Shown here: positions 61,223 to 64,000 of the stretch, piece by piece
Position numbering within the stretch: position 1 is the stretch's first letter
Layout: every line of letters begins with the position of its first letter
From: Vulgatibacter incomptus
GTDB lineage: Bacteria; Myxococcota; Myxococcia; Myxococcales; Vulgatibacteraceae
Direction: 5' to 3'
NCBI RefSeq assembly: GCF_001263175.1
Contig: NZ_CP012332.1
Location: 2,229,501 to 2,293,500 of the forward strand
Length of the DNA stretch: 64,000 nucleotides
Position numbers and translations under genes: made by a program
The notes under the pieces: generated by a model
Seen by the model: only the letters and a program-made list of their open reading frames with translations
The model's database searches: none
Told to the model about the DNA's origin: nothing

Positions 61223-62929
61223 CTAGCGGTTGAACTTCTTCATCAGGTCGCCGAGGCGGGCCTTGCCCATGTCGCCACCCTGGTGGCGCATGTAGTCACG
61301 GTAGTCGGCCTCGCCGCTGAGCACGGCCTTGGCGGAGAGCGCGATCTTCCGGTCGACGGTGTTGATGTCGATGATCTTGACCTCGAGCTCGTCGCCTTCC
61401 TTGACCACGTCGGAGGGCTTCTCCACCCGCTCCTCGCGGAGCTCGGAGACGTGGACGAGGCCTTCGATCCCTTCCTCGATCTCCACGAAGGCGCCGAAGT
61501 CGGTGACCTTGGTGACCTTGCCCTTCACCACGGAGCCGATGGGGCTGCGCTCGGCGAGCGTGTCCCAGGGATCCTGGTGGAGCTGCTTGATGCCCAGGCT
61601 GAACCGCTCGTTCTCGACGTCGATGTTGAGAACGACCGCCTCGACCTCGTCACCCTTCTTGAAGATCTCGCCGGGGTGCTTGATGCGCTGCGTCCACGAG
61701 ATGTCGGACACGTGCACGAGGCCGTCGATGCCTTCCTCGACGCCCACGAAGACGCCGAAGTCGGTGACGTTGCGGATCTGGCCCTTGATGACGGAGCCGA
61801 TCGGGTACTTGTCCTCGAGGAGCGTCCAGGGGTTCGGCTCGATCTGCTTCATGCCGAGGGCGATGCGCTTCGCCTTCGGGTCGATGTCGAGAACGACCGC
61901 CTCGACCTCGTCGCCCACGTTGACGAGCTTGGACGGGTGCTTGACCCGCTTGGTCCAAGACATCTCGGAGACGTGAACCAGACCCTCGACGCCCTGCTCG
62001 ATCTCGATGAAGGCGCCGTAGTCGGTGAGCGAGACGATCTTGCCCTTGACGCGGGTGCCGACCGGGTACTTCTCGTCGGCGCGGTGCCAGGGGTCCTCCT
62101 GGATCTGCTTGAGGCCCAGGGAGACGCGCTCGGTCTGCGGGTCGAACTTGAGGACGACGACGCGAACCTCGTCACCGACGTTGAAGACCTCGCTCGGGTG
62201 GCCGACGCGGCCCCAAGACATGTCGGTGATGTGGAGGAGGCCGTCGATGCCGCCGAGGTCGATGAAGGCGCCGTAGTCGGTGAGGTTCTTGACCACACCC
62301 TTGAGGATCGCGCCTTCCTTGAGCTTGAGGAGCGTGTCCTTCTTGAGCTCCTCACGCTGCTTCTCGAGGAGGACCCGGCGGGAGAGCACGATGTTGCCGC
62401 GCTTCTTGTTGAACTTGATGACCTTGAAGTCGAAGTCCTTGCCGATGAACTGATCGAGGTTCCGCACCGGGCGGATGTCGACCTGCGAACCGGGGAGGAA
62501 CGCCTTCACGCCGATGTCGACGGAGAGGCCGCCCTTCACGCGCCCGACGATCATGCCGTGGACCAGCTCGTCGCGCTCGCACGCGGCCGAGATCTCGTCC
62601 CAGATCCGCATCTTGTCGGCCTTCTCCTTGGAGAGGACGACCATGCCGGTCTCGTTCTCGCGCGACTCGAGCAGCACCTCGACCGGATCACCGACCTTGA
62701 CGAGAGTCTCGCCCTTGGCGTTGGTGAACTCCGCGAGCGGGACCTGCCCTTCGGACTTGTAGCCGACGTCGACGATGGCGAAGTCCTTGGTGACCTGGAT
62801 CACGGTCCCCTTGACGACCTCGCCCTCCTTGAGGACGCCCTCGCCGCCACGCTCCTTGAGCGAGGCCTCGAACAGCTCCGCAAAGCTCTCTTCGTGTTCT
62901 TCCGTGTGACCCTGGGTATCAATGCTCAT
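61223..62929 (-). CDS. rpsA: 30S ribosomal protein S1
   Basis: This 568-residue protein has six S1 (OB) domains: GTVIQVTKDFAIVDVGYKSEG; GMIVGRVKGGLSVDIGVKAFLP; then four closely similar copies around VKNLTDYGAFIDLGGIDGLLH, IVSLTDYGAFIEIEQGVEGLVH, IRNVTDFGVFVGVEEGIDGLVH and VTKVTDFGAFVEIEEGIEGLVH (each near 20 residues). It brings mRNA to the 30S subunit and is essential in Gram-negative bacteria. The leader before ATG 62929 lacks a strong Shine-Dalgarno, as is usual for rpsA, which is autoregulated in enterobacteria. It has its own strong promoter and a downstream hairpin. Confidence 0.97.
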   Translation of the reverse strand: MSIDTQGHTEEHEESFAELFEASLKERGGEGVLKEGEVVKGTVIQVTKDFAIVDVGYKSEGQVPLAEFTNAKGETLVKVGDPVEVLLESRENETGMVVLSKEKADKMRIWDEISAACERDELVHGMIVGRVKGGLSVDIGVKAFLPGSQVDIRPVRNLDQFIGKDFDFKVIKFNKKRGNIVLSRRVLLEKQREELKKDTLLKLKEGAILKGVVKNLTDYGAFIDLGGIDGLLHITDMSWGRVGHPSEVFNVGDEVRVVVLKFDPQTERVSLGLKQIQEDPWHRADEKYPVGTRVKGKIVSLTDYGAFIEIEQGVEGLVHVSEMSWTKRVKHPSKLVNVGDEVEAVVLDIDPKAKRIALGMKQIEPNPWTLLEDKYPIGSVIKGQIRNVTDFGVFVGVEEGIDGLVHVSDISWTQRIKHPGEIFKKGDEVEAVVLNIDVENERFSLGIKQLHQDPWDTLAERSPIGSVVKGKVTKVTDFGAFVEIEEGIEGLVHVSELREERVEKPSDVVKEGDELEVKIIDINTVDRKIALSAKAVLSGEADYRDYMRHQGGDMGKARLGDLMKKFNR

Positions 62930-63058
62930 GGAAATGAGAATCTCTCTTCGCTTCTACGAAACGCCCCCTGGTTCACGAATGGGGAACGCCGACACGGGGA
63001 GCGATGCCGGGACCCGACAAAATTCAACCGATTTCACGCGGTCTGCGAGAAAACGCGC

Positions 63059-63087
63059 ACGCTAGTCGCGCGATTCCAGGTTGTCAA
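63059..63087 (-). promoter_or_regulatory. rpsA promoter
   Basis: On the minus strand a consensus TTGACA (63082-63087), exactly 17 bases, and TAGCGT (63059-63064). The expected start lies about 120 bases before the rpsA ATG, giving a long leader (about 62930-63052) that could carry autoregulatory structure. Confidence 0.75.
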
Positions 63088-63146
63088 GCGAGCCCGCAAA
63101 GCAGGAGGAGCGGCCTGTCGACACCGGAAATCTGACGTCGACCCGC

Positions 63147-64000
63147 TCAACGATTGGCGTGCGTCGGCTCGAACGATGGGCTGTGGAACCGGCGCTCCGC
63201 TGCCCCGTCCGGCGCGAAGGCCGCGATCGCCCTGGCCACGTCGTCGATCACGTCGTCCGGGGTAGAAGCGCCCGCCGAGATCCCGATCTCGCGGAAGCCG
63301 TGGAACCAGCTGACATCCAGCTCGTCCGAGCGCTCCACGTGGTGGACCCGCTCGTGCGGAAGGAACTCCGCCCCGATCTCCGCGAGGTGCCGGGTGTTGG
63401 CGCTCATCTTCCCGCCTACGACGATCAGGACCTCGACCTTCTCGCAGAGCTCCCGCACCTCGGTCTGCCGCTCGCCGGTGTCGTAGCAGATCGTGTTGAG
63501 GGCCCTCACCTCGCGGAACCTCAGGGAAGCCTCGCCCACGACCTTCTTGAAGTAGGTGGAGTCGTTGGTGGTCTGGGAGATCACCGCGACCTTCTTCACG
63601 CCAGGAAGCGCGGGGATCTCCGCGCCGGTGCGGAGGATCGTGTAGGGGCCCTCGGCGTAGGAGGCGACGCCCTTGATCTCGGCGTGGTTCGCGTCGCCGA
63701 CGATGATCAGGTGGTAGCCGTCCCGGGAGAGGCGCTGGGCCATCACCTGCGGGAACTTCACGTACGGGCACGTGCCGTCGATGACGTCGAGCTTGCGCTC
63801 CTTCGCGAGCGCCTGCTGGGGGACCACCGCGCCGTGCGTCCGGATGATCAGGGTGGTGTCGTCCGGGACGTCCTCGACCCGCTCGTAGACCTTGACGCCC
63901 TGCGACTCGAACTTGGCGATGACCTGGGGGTTGTGAATCACCGGGCCGAGGGTCGCCACGGGCGCCTTGGCGTCCGCCGTGGTCTCGAGCACCTTGTTCA
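63147..64000 (-). CDS. ispH: 4-hydroxy-3-methylbut-2-enyl diphosphate reductase, partial (N-terminus beyond right edge)
   Basis: The frame is open to the right edge, so the start and the first Fe-S Cys region lie outside. Visible are TLGPVIHNPQVIAKFESQGV, the substrate His in IRTHGAV, the Fe-S Cys in DGTCPYVK, VGDANHAEIKG (second His), SQTTNDSTYF, the third Cys in NTICYDTGERQTEV, VGGKMSANTRHLAEI and SAGASTPDDVI. This enzyme makes IPP and DMAPP in the MEP isoprenoid pathway. The HNPQV form matches the group common in Gram-positives and deltaproteobacteria. It lies upstream of rpsA in the same direction, but rpsA has its own promoter. Confidence 0.95.
   Translation of the reverse strand, partial: NKVLETTADAKAPVATLGPVIHNPQVIAKFESQGVKVYERVEDVPDDTTLIIRTHGAVVPQQALAKERKLDVIDGTCPYVKFPQVMAQRLSRDGYHLIIVGDANHAEIKGVASYAEGPYTILRTGAEIPALPGVKKVAVISQTTNDSTYFKKVVGEASLRFREVRALNTICYDTGERQTEVRELCEKVEVLIVVGGKMSANTRHLAEIGAEFLPHERVHHVERSDELDVSWFHGFREIGISAGASTPDDVIDDVARAIAAFAPDGAAERRFHSPSFEPTHANR

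Overview
The window is a high-GC (roughly 68-70 percent by eye) bacterial chromosome segment. It is best explained as a member of the Myxococcota. Pointers are an FHA-domain CpaF ATPase, tandem DUF6982-like modules, a DUF3332 lipoprotein, many secreted lipoproteins with Cys-rich repeats or beta-propeller folds, a Gram-negative lipid A/BamA operon, and codon use almost entirely ending in G or C. This assignment is inference; there is no rRNA gene in the window. I saw no tRNA, CRISPR array, insertion sequence or prophage. About 58 protein genes are packed with short gaps.

Layout. 1-2000: a secreted barrel protein cut by the left edge, a 46-residue membrane peptide and a DUF6982-like protein. 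2000-7980: a metal (probably zinc) acquisition locus with a palindromic operator candidate, a small His/Cys secreted protein, an outer-membrane porin, ZnuA, two His-rich lipoproteins, ZnuC and ZnuB. 7990-9150: a rhomboid-fold protein lacking the catalytic serine and a 66-residue unknown. 9320-17230: a leucine-type chain-elongation set (short LeuA-like synthase, LeuB-like dehydrogenase, one-chain isomerase) interleaved with a thiolase, a DUF3332 lipoprotein and membrane proteins. 17377-19870: exonuclease III and the Tat export genes, with an unusually large TatC. 20123-22512: a histone-deacetylase-family hydrolase and an intradiol dioxygenase fused to a lipocalin-like domain. 22687-34000: PBP1A, an orphan DNA methyltransferase coupled to an RluA pseudouridine synthase, a Xre/RES toxin-antitoxin pair, a CoA transferase, two metallo-beta-lactamase-fold proteins and a GST. 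33978-40221: the envelope operon bamA-skp-lpxD-fabZ-lpxA-lpxI. 40348-46800: an unknown protein, an acyl-CoA ligase, Lon and a GNAT acetyltransferase. 46813-51533: part of a Tad pilus/secretion locus (cpaA, cpaC, FHA-cpaF, a TPR lipoprotein). 51717-55243: two coupled beta-propeller lipoproteins. 55481-64000: glyQS, a Cys-rich lipoprotein broken by a frameshift, rpsA, and ispH cut by the right edge.

The most unusual signal is a dispersed structured element of about 130 bp, present five times (22555, 31640, 33832, 41399, 55353). Each copy lies directly behind the stop codon of a gene and in that gene's orientation. Three copies fold the stop codon into the first hairpin, and the main hairpin shows compensating base changes between copies. 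Other notable points are the ~160-residue insertion in TatC, the dioxygenase-lipocalin fusion, the one-chain isopropylmalate-isomerase-like enzyme beside a short synthase, and candidate near-leaderless promoters (glyQ, GNAT gene).
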